Shown: positions 1 through 8,991, counted from the stretch's first letter. The stretch: 64,000 bases of DNA from Methanomassiliicoccaceae archaeon UBA328 (GCA_002506905.1 DAYM01000006.1:148418-212417), one strand, 5' to 3'. The notes: generated by a model from the sequence alone, not told the origin. A program made the numbers and translations.

Positions 1-332
1 GAGCTTCGATCTTCATCATCTTTGCATTCATCGCCATCTGCAGGACATTCATCCTCGGAAATGCGGTCGAGATCGCAGAGAAGAAGAGAGGGATACACTG
101 GAGTCAGAGAGTGACCGATATCCTCATAACATCCTATAAGAACAAAGGAATTGCCATCGCACTCTGCGTATCTGTGCTGCCCGGCCCCATGATCGGCTAT
201 GCCATGGTCGCGATCACGGTCTCGATCATAATCGAGATATGCTGGGTCATATTCATGGACTCCGTCCTGTTCTCCAAGAGGAGGATGGAACGCGAACTGA
301 AGGCGGAAGGCTCAGAAGTCGTCAATTCTTGA
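1..332 (+). CDS. C-terminal part of a membrane protein (truncated by window edge)
   Basis: The frame is open from base 3 to a TGA at 332, so the gene starts before the window; a GTG at 111 is the first internal start. About 109 residues are visible, with three hydrophobic segments, a SYKNKGIAIALCVSVLPGP stretch and a charged tail. The pattern of an NKG-A-AL segment before a last pair of helices recalls the C-terminus of bile acid:sodium symporters, but I cannot assign the family. Its last 21 bases overlap the 3' end of the convergent DUF1848 gene. Confidence 0.55.
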   Translation, partial: ASIFIIFAFIAICRTFILGNAVEIAEKKRGIHWSQRVTDILITSYKNKGIAIALCVSVLPGPMIGYAMVAITVSIIIEICWVIFMDSVLFSKRRMERELKAEGSEVVNS

Positions 333-1229
333 AACATCCCTTGACGACAGGTCAATGATCCTGTCGTCATCGGACACTTCTCCCCAGAGCATCTCGCTCT
401 GAGGATCGTATTCTTTCTTTTCCCTCATATCGGATGTGCTGCGGTTCGCGTAACAGTAGATACAATCGTGGCCGCATGTGTCGTAAGCTCCGATGTCGAT
501 GTTCTTCACGCATCTGCAGCCTGCCCTCAGCGGAGTGGACATGTCTTCGAACGGCACGCACAACCTTGCCATATCGGCACGGTCTATGCATCCTCTGGGT
601 TCTATTCCGTATTTCGAGAGATCGTAATCCGCACAGCAATAACTCAGGGTCATATCGTATTTGGACGCTACCTCGGACATCATCTTTCCCATGGCATCCT
701 TTTCCGCGTTGGTCACCGATCTGAGGGTCCCGGAATATTTTCCCAATTTACCGTACATGTCGATGAAACTGAATGTGCATCTCCTGGTGTATCCTTCCAG
801 TTCCCTGCAGAGAAGTTCGAACTTCCTTCTGTGATAATTGATGTCCATCTTGCTGTTGAAGATGATCGGATCGTAACGCCAGATCATGCGGTCATTGCCT
901 ATGCGGTCGGAGATCTGCTTGAAAGCGTCCGCGACATCCGCCTTGAAAGGCATTCCCGGCTCGATATCCTTGCCGTACGGAGTTATGGTGACCTGGAAGG
1001 TGTACATGTATCCCATGGAACCTATCTCCTTAAGGTACGGGATCATGGGACGGGGATCCTTGGTCATGAAGGCCAAACAATCGACGTTGCTGCGCCTGAG
1101 GTCCACTTTGTATACTACGGTCTTAGCGACCGGATTGCGGACAAGCGCATATCCTGCGCGCAGCCTGTTCATGAACCACTCTGAATGGAATGCGGGAATA
1201 TCGGTCCTTCTGCTGGCACAGATTATCAT
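312..1229 (-). CDS. DUF1848 family protein with C-terminal cysteine cluster
   Basis: 305 residues, matching the DUF1848 layout: an N-terminal MIICASRRTDIPAF motif, a middle containing MIWRYDPI, and a C-terminal cluster CRCVKNIDIGAYDTC followed by CIYCYAN. The cysteine spacing resembles an iron-sulfur or radical-SAM type site, although the family's reaction is not known to me. The start at 1229 is the only ATG near the conserved N-terminus. Convergent 21-base overlap with the upstream membrane protein. Function inferred only at family level. Confidence 0.8.
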   Translation of the reverse strand: MIICASRRTDIPAFHSEWFMNRLRAGYALVRNPVAKTVVYKVDLRRSNVDCLAFMTKDPRPMIPYLKEIGSMGYMYTFQVTITPYGKDIEPGMPFKADVADAFKQISDRIGNDRMIWRYDPIIFNSKMDINYHRRKFELLCRELEGYTRRCTFSFIDMYGKLGKYSGTLRSVTNAEKDAMGKMMSEVASKYDMTLSYCCADYDLSKYGIEPRGCIDRADMARLCVPFEDMSTPLRAGCRCVKNIDIGAYDTCGHDCIYCYANRSTSDMREKKEYDPQSEMLWGEVSDDDRIIDLSSRDVSRIDDF

Positions 1230-1316
1230 AAGGACCGCTAACTGATATCAGAATTAAAAACTTCCATGACAGACCCGATAAAAATCAGAGGTAATAAGTA
1301 CGCATAAGGCCATATA

Positions 1317-1793
1317 ATGAATCCCATGGCAGGCAGCATACATACATACATGACCGTGATTGGAATGGTGAGTATCTCCGAAGACGGAGAAGGAAACATC
1401 AACGGAGTGTATCTTCCCAACTGCAATCTTCCGGTCATGGAAGACCGTGCGACAGACATACTGGACGAAGCTGCCGGTCAGATAGAAGAATACTTTTTGA
1501 GAAAGAGGAAGGAATTCGAACTTCCCCTCGTAACAGAGGGAACGGAATTCCAAAAACAGGTATGGGATGTCATTGCCGAGATCCCCTACGGCGAAACAAG
1601 AACGTACTCCGAGGTCGCCGGGACAATAGGCAACAGGAATTCGTACCGCGCGGTAGGGACCGCATGCGGACTGAATCCCCTGCCGATCATCATACCCTGC
1701 CATCGCGTCATAAGTGCCAGCGGTGTAGGGATGGGATATGTGGGAGGCTCCATACTCAAGAAGAGACTACTCAGTATGGAGCGCGGCGAATGA
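1317..1793 (+). CDS. ogt: Methylated-DNA--protein-cysteine methyltransferase (MGMT/Ogt)
   Basis: Suicide alkyltransferase that moves O6-alkyl groups from guanine to its own cysteine. The ASCE/Ada-C type domain fills residues 75-155, with FQKQVWDVIAEIPYGETRTY for DNA binding and the catalytic PCHRV motif at C128. A TATA-like CATATAAT sits directly before the first ATG, so translation may really start at Met12 (1350). The TGA overlaps the ATG of the alkD gene by four bases (ATGA), so the two repair genes form one operon for alkylation damage. Confidence 0.92.
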   Translation: MNPMAGSIHTYMTVIGMVSISEDGEGNINGVYLPNCNLPVMEDRATDILDEAAGQIEEYFLRKRKEFELPLVTEGTEFQKQVWDVIAEIPYGETRTYSEVAGTIGNRNSYRAVGTACGLNPLPIIIPCHRVISASGVGMGYVGGSILKKRLLSMERGE

Positions 1794-2497
1794 TCGACGT
1801 CATATCCGAATTGGAATCCCTGGCGGATCCCGAATACGATGCATTCAACAGAAAACTGAACCCCGGGATCGGAAAGACATACGGTGTGAGGGTCCCGCAG
1901 CTCAGAGCCCTTGCCAAAAGAATTGTGAAAGAGGATGACTGGAGATCGTATCTCGGGACAGAACCTTCCTGTTTCGAAGAACAGATGCTTCACGGAATGA
2001 TCATCGTCACAACAGATATTCCGATGGATGAACGCATGGGATACATCCGTGAATTCGTCCCCACCATCGATACTTGGGCGGTATGCGACATATCCTGCGG
2101 CAAATGGAAGATAAAGAAGGAGGAAAAGGAGGTCCTTTGGGATTACTGCGTCGAAGCATTGGATTCCGATGAGGAATTCGTTATGAGGTTCGCGGCATCC
2201 ACCATGATCGGGAACTTCCTTGACGACGATCACATAAAAGATGTCCTGGAACTCCTGACATCGCACTACAATCCGGGATACTATTACCGCATGGGCGCGG
2301 CATGGTGTCTCTCGTTCTGCTACATACATTATCCCGAACTTTCCGAACCGTACATCTTCTCCGATAAACTGGACACGGATATCATGAGCCGTACGGTCAG
2401 CAAGATATGCGACTCGTACAGGGTGGAAAAAGAAGATAAGGTGAGATTAAAAGGTTTGAAGAAGGAGATCCTTAACAGATCTCCTCGATCATCTTGA
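1790..2497 (+). CDS. alkD: DNA alkylation repair protein, AlkD-like (HEAT-repeat glycosylase)
   Basis: 235 residues. The sequence has the AlkD-type start (DPEYDAFNRKLNPGIGKTYG, V-R-V-P-Q-LR) and helical repeats with an FVMRFAASTMIGNF segment. The family excises alkylated purines using HEAT-like repeats that do not flip the base. The start is set by a four-base overlap with the upstream alkyltransferase gene. The last 26 bases overlap the convergent gene at 2472. Glycosylase activity is inferred from the family. Confidence 0.88.
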   Translation: MIDVISELESLADPEYDAFNRKLNPGIGKTYGVRVPQLRALAKRIVKEDDWRSYLGTEPSCFEEQMLHGMIIVTTDIPMDERMGYIREFVPTIDTWAVCDISCGKWKIKKEEKEVLWDYCVEALDSDEEFVMRFAASTMIGNFLDDDHIKDVLELLTSHYNPGYYYRMGAAWCLSFCYIHYPELSEPYIFSDKLDTDIMSRTVSKICDSYRVEKEDKVRLKGLKKEILNRSPRSS

Positions 2498-3014
2498 AGA
2501 TCTCTTCGGCATTTTCCTTGCCGACACGCGCTCCCTTGCGCTCGAGGAATGTCCATCCTCTGTCCTCGCAGTCCTTCTTGAAATCCGGACTGGTGACGGC
2601 TATGACCTTTCCGTCCTGGAACGTGTCGTTCTCGAGCATCATTGCGAACATATCCTTGGGAACGCACACAACGACCTTGTCGAAGGGCTTTGCGACATAT
2701 TCGAGCTTTCCGAGATAATCCTTCTTGGCCTGTACGGCCTCATAGTCGGCTTTGCAGGACATGACATGGTCGTACGGCGCAACGGTATAGTTTCCCGGAA
2801 CGAATCCGAAATGGGAAGATATGACCCCGAATGAGACGTCGCACATCTTTTTATCGTTCTTGGAAGCGGTATCCAGCCTGGCGACCAATTCTTTGACCTC
2901 GGTCATACGTCCGCCGAACATCTCGAAGGCACTGGCGATGCCGTCCTTCAGGAATACGGTGGAGTCGTTCGTCACAACGAATATCAGTTTCTTGTCTGCT
3001 TTGACCATTATCAT
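2472..3014 (-). CDS. Uncharacterised protein, last gene of the hypA-hypD operon
   Basis: 180 residues, soluble, no signal peptide or membrane segment. I do not recognise it with confidence. Visible features are an N-terminal strand KKLIFVVTND, a central DVSFGVISSHFGFVPG and APYDHV, then FDKVVVCVPKDMFAMML; this resembles small DUF6884-like/YaaA-like folds, but only loosely. The ATG overlaps the hypD TGA by four bases, so it is translationally coupled to hydrogenase maturation genes. Its 3' end overlaps alkD on the other strand by 26 bases. Confidence 0.75.
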   Translation of the reverse strand: MIMVKADKKLIFVVTNDSTVFLKDGIASAFEMFGGRMTEVKELVARLDTASKNDKKMCDVSFGVISSHFGFVPGNYTVAPYDHVMSCKADYEAVQAKKDYLGKLEYVAKPFDKVVVCVPKDMFAMMLENDTFQDGKVIAVTSPDFKKDCEDRGWTFLERKGARVGKENAEEIFKMIEEIC

Positions 3015-4084
3015 ACCTTCCTATACTTGAACGCTATGTGACAGCTTCCCTCTTCGGATACCATACACGGGCCCTTGGGGCTCATGGGTTTGCATGATTT
3101 TCCGAACATCGGACACTGTTCCGATTTGATCAGTCCTCTGAGGACCTCTCCGCATCTGCATCCTTTGGCCTCCGCCTCGACCTCCGGGGTCTTGGCCAGG
3201 ATATCCGCATGTACTTTCGTTGCATCATGTGCAGCGAACTCGGGTTTCAATGCGAGTGCGCTCTTCGGGATGACCGGGAATCCCCTCCATGCCCTGTCGA
3301 CCGGTTCGAATGTATCTTCGATCAGTTTCCTGGCAATGGGATTTCCTTCCGGCTTGACCAGTCTGGTGTACTCGTTCTCGACATCGATACGGCCTTCGTA
3401 TCTCTGTTTTGTGAGCATGTAACATGACATCAGGATGTCCAGAGGCTCGAATCCTGCGACCACCTGAGGCATCTTGTACTTCTGCCCGAATTCCCTGAAG
3501 CACTCGTATCCCGTGACAACACAGACGTGTCCGGGCATGATGAGGCCGTTGACCTTGTTCTCTCCCATGTTGAAGATGGTCTCCAATATCGGAGGACAGA
3601 TCCTGTGGCAGCTGTATATACTGAAATTGGGAGGAAGCTCCTTGTGAAGAGGCACTGCGGTGGACGGAGCGGTTGTCTCGAATCCCACCGAGACAAAGAC
3701 CAGAGGCTTGGTCTGTTCTTTGGCCATCTTGACCGCGTCTTCTATGGAATAGACTATCCTGACGTCCGCTCCATCGGCCTTTGCGTCGAAAAGGGAGCCG
3801 ATGGTCGTGGGAACGCGCATCATATCGCCGAACGCCGTGATGGTCACACCGTTCTTGGCGAGGGTTATGGCATCCGCGATCTCTTTGCTTGTAGTGACAC
3901 AGACCGGGCATCCGGGTCCCTGCTGGATCTGAACGCCTGCATCTGCAAGCATATCCTCAAGTCCGAAACGTACGATCGTATCCTGATGCGTGCCGCAAAC
4001 GTGCATGAACTTGCTCTCTATTCCCATATCCTTGATGAGCTCCAGGATCTTCTTAGCCGTGGTTTCATCCCTATACTTGAACAT
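3011..4084 (-). CDS. hypD: Hydrogenase maturation protein HypD
   Basis: Part of the HypCD complex that carries the Fe(CN)2CO group for [NiFe]-hydrogenases. Of 357 residues, key motifs are VCGTHQDT (C30), GPGCPVC (C59, C62) and a C-terminal [4Fe-4S] region with CRCG, QCPMFGKSC and PKGPC. Length is typical. The ATG shares one base with the hypA TAA (TAATG). No hypC, hypE or hypF lies in the window, so the remaining maturation genes must be elsewhere. Confidence 0.96.
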   Translation of the reverse strand: MFKYRDETTAKKILELIKDMGIESKFMHVCGTHQDTIVRFGLEDMLADAGVQIQQGPGCPVCVTTSKEIADAITLAKNGVTITAFGDMMRVPTTIGSLFDAKADGADVRIVYSIEDAVKMAKEQTKPLVFVSVGFETTAPSTAVPLHKELPPNFSIYSCHRICPPILETIFNMGENKVNGLIMPGHVCVVTGYECFREFGQKYKMPQVVAGFEPLDILMSCYMLTKQRYEGRIDVENEYTRLVKPEGNPIARKLIEDTFEPVDRAWRGFPVIPKSALALKPEFAAHDATKVHADILAKTPEVEAEAKGCRCGEVLRGLIKSEQCPMFGKSCKPMSPKGPCMVSEEGSCHIAFKYRKV

Positions 4085-4467
4085 TATTCAGCCTCTTCGA
4101 TATCGATATTTTTCACGCAGCAGGTCTGTCCCTTGATAACGGTCACGGGACCGCCGCACTCCGGACATGCGAGTATGGGGATGAGATGCTCCTCTGTGTA
4201 CTCTCCCATGTCGAGATTCTTGGCAGGACCTACATAATCGCAATTCTTGCATTCGAGCTCTATCTCCTCGTCCTCGATGTTCAGGACAGAACCTTCGAGG
4301 ATCGTACCTCTGGTAACGACCTCGTACGCAAACTGCATCTGCTCTTTTCCGAGGTTTGTCAGCTGACCTATGATAATGGTGACCGCATGGACGGAAACAA
4401 CATTGTACTTCTCTAATTCACCCAGGATCGCCCTGACAAGATCTGATGTGACGGAAACCTCATGCAT
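4084..4467 (-). CDS. hypA: Hydrogenase nickel insertion protein HypA
   Basis: Ni metallochaperone for [NiFe]-hydrogenase. The start at 4467 gives the mandatory N-terminus MHEV, in which Met1 and His2 bind nickel. The zinc module is CKNC...CPEC near residues 73-103. 127 residues, slightly longer than usual because of a CCVKNIDIEEAE tail that brings an extra cysteine pair. First gene of the hypA-hypD-unknown operon; an inverted repeat lies 28 bases upstream. Confidence 0.95.
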   Translation of the reverse strand: MHEVSVTSDLVRAILGELEKYNVVSVHAVTIIIGQLTNLGKEQMQFAYEVVTRGTILEGSVLNIEDEEIELECKNCDYVGPAKNLDMGEYTEEHLIPILACPECGGPVTVIKGQTCCVKNIDIEEAE

Positions 4468-4495
4468 CGACTCCTGTATTGCGCTCCTCGTTTTA

Positions 4496-4509
4496 ACAAC
4501 TATTGTTGT
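4496..4509. promoter_or_regulatory. Inverted repeat upstream of hypA
   Basis: ACAAC-TATT-GTTGT, a perfect 5-base inverted repeat with a 4-base spacer, centred about 35 bases before the hypA ATG and next to an AT-rich TTTTAACAA promoter-like element. It is placed where an archaeal repressor could block TBP/TFB. It does not match the GTATGA-N16-TCATAC type sites known for archaeal NikR. Regulatory role is inference. Confidence 0.35.
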
Positions 4510-4574
4510 AATGCGTGGATACAAGGAATCGGAAAAGCAAAAGAAGGTAAGAGGTTTCGAGATATCCGGGCCCG

Positions 4575-4952
4575 TCAATCCTTGCTGAGGAAGAAGGTCT
4601 TGACCTTTGAGCTGAACAGATATGCCAGGATAATGAGCGATATCACGATGGCTACGATACCCGACATGAAGGACTGCTCTATGAACAGAGTGTACAGGCC
4701 TCCGATGAGTATGAGTGCGTAAACGATCACACCGAGATACCAGAAAATGGACCAGCCCATAAGGAAACCGTATCCGATGATCAGTGCGATTAGACCGACT
4801 GTCATCGTTCCGATACCCATTCCAGCCGTCGTTTCTGCGAGTCCGGGGACATCGATGTTCAAATATCCTAAAAGTCCGAATATGACCAGCAGAAGACCGC
4901 AAATGAACGAAAGTCCGCCGATCAGTGAAACCAATATTGGTCTACCAAACAT
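4575..4952 (-). CDS. Small integral membrane protein of unknown function
   Basis: 125 residues with four predicted membrane helices (residues about 7-30, 45-67, 70-90, 95-115) and a short basic C-terminal tail. No motif that points to a family; it resembles DUF-type membrane proteins of Thermoplasmata. It stands upstream of hypA with a gap of about 107 bases that contains its own hypA promoter signals, so it is probably a separate transcript. Confidence 0.7.
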   Translation of the reverse strand: MFGRPILVSLIGGLSFICGLLLVIFGLLGYLNIDVPGLAETTAGMGIGTMTVGLIALIIGYGFLMGWSIFWYLGVIVYALILIGGLYTLFIEQSFMSGIVAIVISLIILAYLFSSKVKTFFLSKD

Positions 4953-5107
4953 GGAAGCTGAATCTGATTATTCCATATTTAAGAAATTCGTACTTCGATG
5001 TTTCGTCAGAACCAAATCATCCCTGTCAAAACGGTCAGTTCGATAGATGACTGATATTTCAGACCTGCCTCCGGCATACGTCGGAGATCGGAACGGCAGC
5101 GGTACGG

Positions 5108-5770
5108 TCACTGTTTTTCCGAGAGATAGCGGTCGCACATTTCCCTGACGGAACACCTTTCGCAATGCGGATGGTTCGGGAGACAGACGACCTGCCCGTG
5201 TCTGACTAAATATCTGTTGATATCCGACCATCTGTCCTCCGGTGTGATCCTCATGAGTTCGTATTCGGTGGATTCGGGATCCTTGGTATGGACGAGGCCC
5301 ATGAGATTCGCGATCCTGTGAACGTGCGTATCCACACAGACGGACGGGATGTCCATGGCGTATGAACGGACGCATGCCGCCGTCTTCCTTCCGACCATGG
5401 GAAGCGATGTCAGCTCTTCGGTGGATTCCGGAACGGCTCCGCGGTATTCGTCCCGCAGGATCCTGCAGCAGTCCACGATGGCCTTCGCCTTCTGTTTCGG
5501 GAAGCCCGCCGGTCTTACGAGTTCGGCCACTTTGTCGGGATCCGCTTCGGCGATGGCATCAATGGAATTGTATTCCCTGAAAAGATTGTCCGATGCCTTT
5601 CTAGTGTTATCGTCGCGCGTCCTCTGCGACAGGATCGTTGCCACCAGCACATGGAACGGATCGCATTCCCATTCGGGATTCAGACCTTCGGAGGACCTTC
5701 CGGGATATGCTCCCCTGTTGTACTCCCTGGACAGCGTATTCAGTATCCGGCATATATCTTTCTCAGCCAT
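5108..5770 (-). CDS. nth: Endonuclease III-like DNA glycosylase
   Basis: Bifunctional glycosylase/AP-lyase for oxidised pyrimidines. The helix-hairpin-helix is LPMVGRKTAACV, with the catalytic Lys in GRKTA, and the catalytic Asp in VDTHVHRI. The [4Fe-4S] cluster is C-X6-C-X2-C-X5-C in CLPNHPHCERCSVREMC. 220 residues, normal length. The ATG lies inside the 3' end of folC (31-base overlap) with GGAGAT eight bases upstream, so the two are coupled. Confidence 0.95.
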   Translation of the reverse strand: MAEKDICRILNTLSREYNRGAYPGRSSEGLNPEWECDPFHVLVATILSQRTRDDNTRKASDNLFREYNSIDAIAEADPDKVAELVRPAGFPKQKAKAIVDCCRILRDEYRGAVPESTEELTSLPMVGRKTAACVRSYAMDIPSVCVDTHVHRIANLMGLVHTKDPESTEYELMRITPEDRWSDINRYLVRHGQVVCLPNHPHCERCSVREMCDRYLSEKQ

Positions 5771-7005
5771 TTCAGCGCATCTCCCGCCATATAGAACGAC
5801 CCTGTTACCAATATCTGGCCGTCCGCGATCCTCAAGGCCTCTTCTATGGCCTTTCCGACATTCTCCTCTTCGGTCACTTCTTTGAAATAATTCCTCATGA
5901 TCGAAAGGACACGGTCCATCGGGGCCGCCCTCACCGAATCGGGGACTGTGATTATCACCCTGTCTGCGATCTGCGACAGATTCTGGGAGATGTGCTCGAT
6001 ATCCTTGTCGCCCAGCACACCGAACACCAATGTTACCTTTCCGCATATCTCCGAGATATCCTTCGCAAGATCTGCCGATCCCGCACGGGTATGCGTGACA
6101 TCCATGATCAGCGGAAGACCGTCCAGCTTCTGCATGCGGCAGGGCCAGACGACACTCTTCAGTCCTTTTTTCAGATTGCATCTGAGGCACTGCCCGTATA
6201 TGGACAGCTTCGACACGGCCTCTATCGCCATGGCGGCGTTCTTCGCCTGATGCCTTCCCGGTATGGCGACCCTGTACTCTTCCTCCTTATACGTGAACGA
6301 AAGCATCTTCGGGCCGTTGTTCTCAATGACTATATCGTCCGGATCGACCCTTGTCAGCGGCGCTCCGCGTTCCTCTGCGACGTTAGCGATCACTCCGAAC
6401 GCGGGTTCCGGATTCAATGTGATGCAGGGAACACCGGATTTGATTATCCCCGCCTTCTCGAAAGCGATCTTCTCTACGGTATCTCCGAGGTATTCGGTGT
6501 GCTCCATGCTTATGTTGCATATCACACAGACATCCGGAGTTATCACATTGGTGGCATCGAACCTTCCTCCCATGCCTACCTCTATCACGGCGTAACCGAC
6601 ATCCCTCCTTCTGAAATGTACGAAGGCCATGGCGGTAGTCACCTCGAAGAAGGTGCATTCCATACCGTCGCCGTCCATTGATCTGACCACGGGCATTATC
6701 TCCGATGCCAGTTCGGCCAGCTCGTCGTCGGTGATGCATTCGCCGCATACCCTGATGCGTTCGTTGAAATCCGTAAGATGGGGCGATGTGTACAGCCCCG
6801 TCCTTATCCCGGCAGTACGGAGGATCGACTCTATGCATGCGCAGGTAGAACCCTTTCCGTCCGTGCCCGCCACATGGATGCAGCGAAGCTCCTTCTGGGG
6901 ATCTCCCAATCTCCTCATAAGCTCCGTTATGTTGGTCAGGCCCAATTTGATCCCGTGGACCTGGAGTCCGTAAAGCCACTCCAGGAATTCCTCTTTACCG
7001 ATCAC
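5740..7005 (-). CDS. folC: Folylpolyglutamate synthase / dihydrofolate synthase
   Basis: Mur-ligase family ATP-dependent ligase adding glutamate to folate-type cofactors. Motifs: AGTDGKGST P-loop, YTSPHL, EVGMGGRFDATNV, SMEHTEYLG, and GRHQAKNAAMAIEAV. I chose the GTG at 7005: it overlaps the stop of the asnB-like gene as GTGA and has GAGGG six bases upstream, better than the ATG at 7026. 421 residues. The substrate may be tetrahydrofolate or another pterin, because this lineage lacks the classical methanopterin C1 branch. Confidence 0.9.
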   Translation of the reverse strand: MIGKEEFLEWLYGLQVHGIKLGLTNITELMRRLGDPQKELRCIHVAGTDGKGSTCACIESILRTAGIRTGLYTSPHLTDFNERIRVCGECITDDELAELASEIMPVVRSMDGDGMECTFFEVTTAMAFVHFRRRDVGYAVIEVGMGGRFDATNVITPDVCVICNISMEHTEYLGDTVEKIAFEKAGIIKSGVPCITLNPEPAFGVIANVAEERGAPLTRVDPDDIVIENNGPKMLSFTYKEEEYRVAIPGRHQAKNAAMAIEAVSKLSIYGQCLRCNLKKGLKSVVWPCRMQKLDGLPLIMDVTHTRAGSADLAKDISEICGKVTLVFGVLGDKDIEHISQNLSQIADRVIITVPDSVRAAPMDRVLSIMRNYFKEVTEEENVGKAIEEALRIADGQILVTGSFYMAGDALKWLRKIYAGY

Positions 7006-7796
7006 TGTATCCCTCTTTTCATGCACAGTTCCTCTACAAGCTCGGAATATCTGATGTTCCGCTTCTTGCAGATGCTGCGAATAACATCCATCATGCCGGA
7101 ACCGTACTGCGCCGCCTTCTTCTCCTTGTCTGCTATGAACGGATATCCCAACTCCTCCGCGACATCCTTCAGTATCCCTTTCCTTCTACCGTCCCTTGGC
7201 ATTATCGCATCGATGCCCAATGAATTGACGGCATTTACGACCTCTTCGTCCAAGAACGGATAAAGAACTGTCTTTCCGAAATGATCCGCGACCTTTCTCT
7301 CGTGATCCAACGTCGGACCTGTGAGCTTTGCTATGTCCCCGGCCCTCATCTTCTGCAGTTCCTCTTTTCCGAGGCCGAGATACTTGGAATAACCCGCGAA
7401 CAGTTCGTCTGCTCCCTGCCCTCCTATAAGGATATTCTCTATAGAGTATCTGCAGACCATGAACGGCGGTGTTTCGAAAGCAAGGGTAAGCGGACTCGAT
7501 GTGCCTGTGACCGAGATCATCTCGTCGAGGATCCCGACCATATTGTCTTCCGTGAGAGGTATGATGTTCGTTTCCGTCCTCAGGTCCGACGCCATCTCTC
7601 TGGCCATGCGGACATCGTAGGATTCTCCGTACCCGACGGTGTAAAGACTTACCGAACGGGCATATTCCATGGTAAGTGCGGCAACTATTCCCGAATCCAG
7701 GCCTCCTGAGAAGGCAACGGCCATATCCTTCCCTTCGGTCAGCCTGCGAACGGCCGACCTGAGAGCCTCTGATATGACCTGAACCTCGGAAACCAT
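7002..7796 (-). CDS. Asparagine synthase-like ATP pyrophosphatase domain protein
   Basis: 264 residues containing only the synthetase half of AsnB-type enzymes. The PP-loop is AVAFSGGLDSGIVAAL, with later GGQGADELFAGYSKY and an LYPFLDEEVV motif. The N-terminal glutaminase domain, including Cys1, is missing, so it would have to use ammonia or do another ATP-dependent amidation. It is the first gene of the asnB-like/folC/nth operon (four-base overlap). Its real substrate is unknown; pterin or coenzyme modification is possible from context. Confidence 0.85.
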   Translation of the reverse strand: MVSEVQVISEALRSAVRRLTEGKDMAVAFSGGLDSGIVAALTMEYARSVSLYTVGYGESYDVRMAREMASDLRTETNIIPLTEDNMVGILDEMISVTGTSSPLTLAFETPPFMVCRYSIENILIGGQGADELFAGYSKYLGLGKEELQKMRAGDIAKLTGPTLDHERKVADHFGKTVLYPFLDEEVVNAVNSLGIDAIMPRDGRRKGILKDVAEELGYPFIADKEKKAAQYGSGMMDVIRSICKKRNIRYSELVEELCMKRGIQ

Positions 7797-7826
7797 GATA
7801 CTTGAATCCCCCGCTCGGATATAAGA

Positions 7827-8384
7827 TTATAACTCATCGAAGGACAGAAGCGCCGATGCTATGCTGGGCGTGTCCGTATCCACGCCGAACCTCTTCTTCA
7901 GGAACATATCCGTCGTTGTGGCCGGATAGAACAGGACCGCGTCCTTCACTCCGTCCTTCTCTCCGATACAGCGGGCCTTCTGAGGCAGCATGACCACTTT
8001 GGCGATGTCGCTTCCGGTCGTCGTCAGCAGGACAAAGTCGTCGGAAAGCCAAACAAGGTCGGTCCTGTCTATGTACTCCTCCGCCTTTCCGGAAGGAATA
8101 TCGAATCCGACGGTCTTTCCGTTCTCGTCCTCCATCATCATGACGTGACCGTCGGGGACCTCGAACGTATAGTCGCAGAATATTACCACGTGCTTCGAAC
8201 GGCCCCTGCAGGCCGCAAGCGCCCTGTTGTCGATGGGCATGCCGAAAGTAGTATCCACGATATCATCCTCGCGGGCGAACAGTTCGTTCAGAACATCATC
8301 GTCCGGAACAACGGCCTGATGTATGCCGGGAGCATTCATGAGCTTCTCCGCGATGGCTTTCGGATCCATGCTCTCCGTATTCAT
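7827..8384 (-). CDS. Uncharacterised 185-residue protein
   Basis: Soluble, acidic, no transmembrane segment. I do not recognise a family. The sequence alternates strands and helices, with DDDVLNELFAREDDIVDTTFG near the start, HVVIFCDYTFEVP in the middle, and KDAVLFYPATTTDMFLKKRF near the end. It is separated by 94 bases from divergent nikR and ends 30 bases before the asnB-like gene, so it may head that operon or be transcribed alone. Confidence 0.7.
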   Translation of the reverse strand: MNTESMDPKAIAEKLMNAPGIHQAVVPDDDVLNELFAREDDIVDTTFGMPIDNRALAACRGRSKHVVIFCDYTFEVPDGHVMMMEDENGKTVGFDIPSGKAEEYIDRTDLVWLSDDFVLLTTTGSDIAKVVMLPQKARCIGEKDGVKDAVLFYPATTTDMFLKKRFGVDTDTPSIASALLSFDEL

Positions 8385-8449
8385 CTAGCATGTATTTAAG
8401 AACGAAACCCGCGTGTTAAGAATTCTGAAAAATCGGGTCCGTAGTAACA

Positions 8450-8457
8450 TTAAATAA
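8450..8457 (+). promoter_or_regulatory. TATA box for nikR (leaderless transcript)
   Basis: TTAAATAA centred 26 bases before the nikR ATG at 8479. No Shine-Dalgarno sequence is seen, so transcription probably starts at or next to the A of ATG. Two GAATTC-containing half-sites (8420 and 8461 regions) flank the box and could be an autoregulatory site, but they are not a clean repeat. Confidence 0.5.
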
Positions 8458-8478
8458 CATGAATTCAGATTACAGGAC

Positions 8479-8919
8479 ATGGACGGAGTCACCCGTATCG
8501 GTGTATCATTGGAGCCTGAACTGCTGAAAGAATTCGATAAACTCATCTCGAAGAAGGGTTATGTAAGCAGATCGGAAGCCATACGTGACCTTGTCCGCGA
8601 TTCTCTGGCCGAGAACGAATGGAAGAACGATAAGGAGTACATGTCCGGGGTCATCGTAATGGTATACGAACACGAGGTCACCGGGATCGGCGAGAAACTC
8701 ACCGTTCTCCAGCATGACAGGATGCAGAACATCAACACTTCCATCCATGTGCATCTCGACCACGACAGGTGTATGGAGGTCATTATCGTCGAAGGCGAAC
8801 TCGGCCAGCTCAAGGCCCTGGCAAACGATATCTCCGCAGTAAAGGGCGTGCTCAGATGCAAACTTACTATGGCATCGCGCTCCACAGGCCACCTGCACCA
8901 CATAGGCTCAAGAAGCTGA
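8479..8919 (+). CDS. nikR: Nickel-responsive transcriptional regulator NikR
   Basis: Ribbon-helix-helix repressor fused to an ACT-like nickel-binding domain. Residues 1-45 carry the RHH motif (TRIGVSLEPELLKEFDKL, SRSEAIRDLVR). The square-planar nickel ligands of the family are all present: H79, H90, H92 and C98 in QHDR and SIHVHLDHDRC. 146 residues, typical length. Likely controls nickel uptake and possibly hydrogenase genes; no nickel transporter is in this window. Confidence 0.95.
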   Translation: MDGVTRIGVSLEPELLKEFDKLISKKGYVSRSEAIRDLVRDSLAENEWKNDKEYMSGVIVMVYEHEVTGIGEKLTVLQHDRMQNINTSIHVHLDHDRCMEVIIVEGELGQLKALANDISAVKGVLRCKLTMASRSTGHLHHIGSRS

Positions 8920-8991
8920 TCCCGACACCTGAATATCGGGCCGGGGCCCGTGACAAGGTTATTTAACCCTTAAGGACGTCGAGGGGGACGC

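Noticed and set aside
468..1184. Long plus-strand frame opposite the DUF1848 gene
   Set aside because: A shadow of the real gene: no recognisable domain and composition typical of an antisense frame.
4496..4509. NikR operator at hypA
   Set aside because: The repeat has a 4-base spacer and different arms; known archaeal NikR sites are GTATGA-N16-TCATAC.
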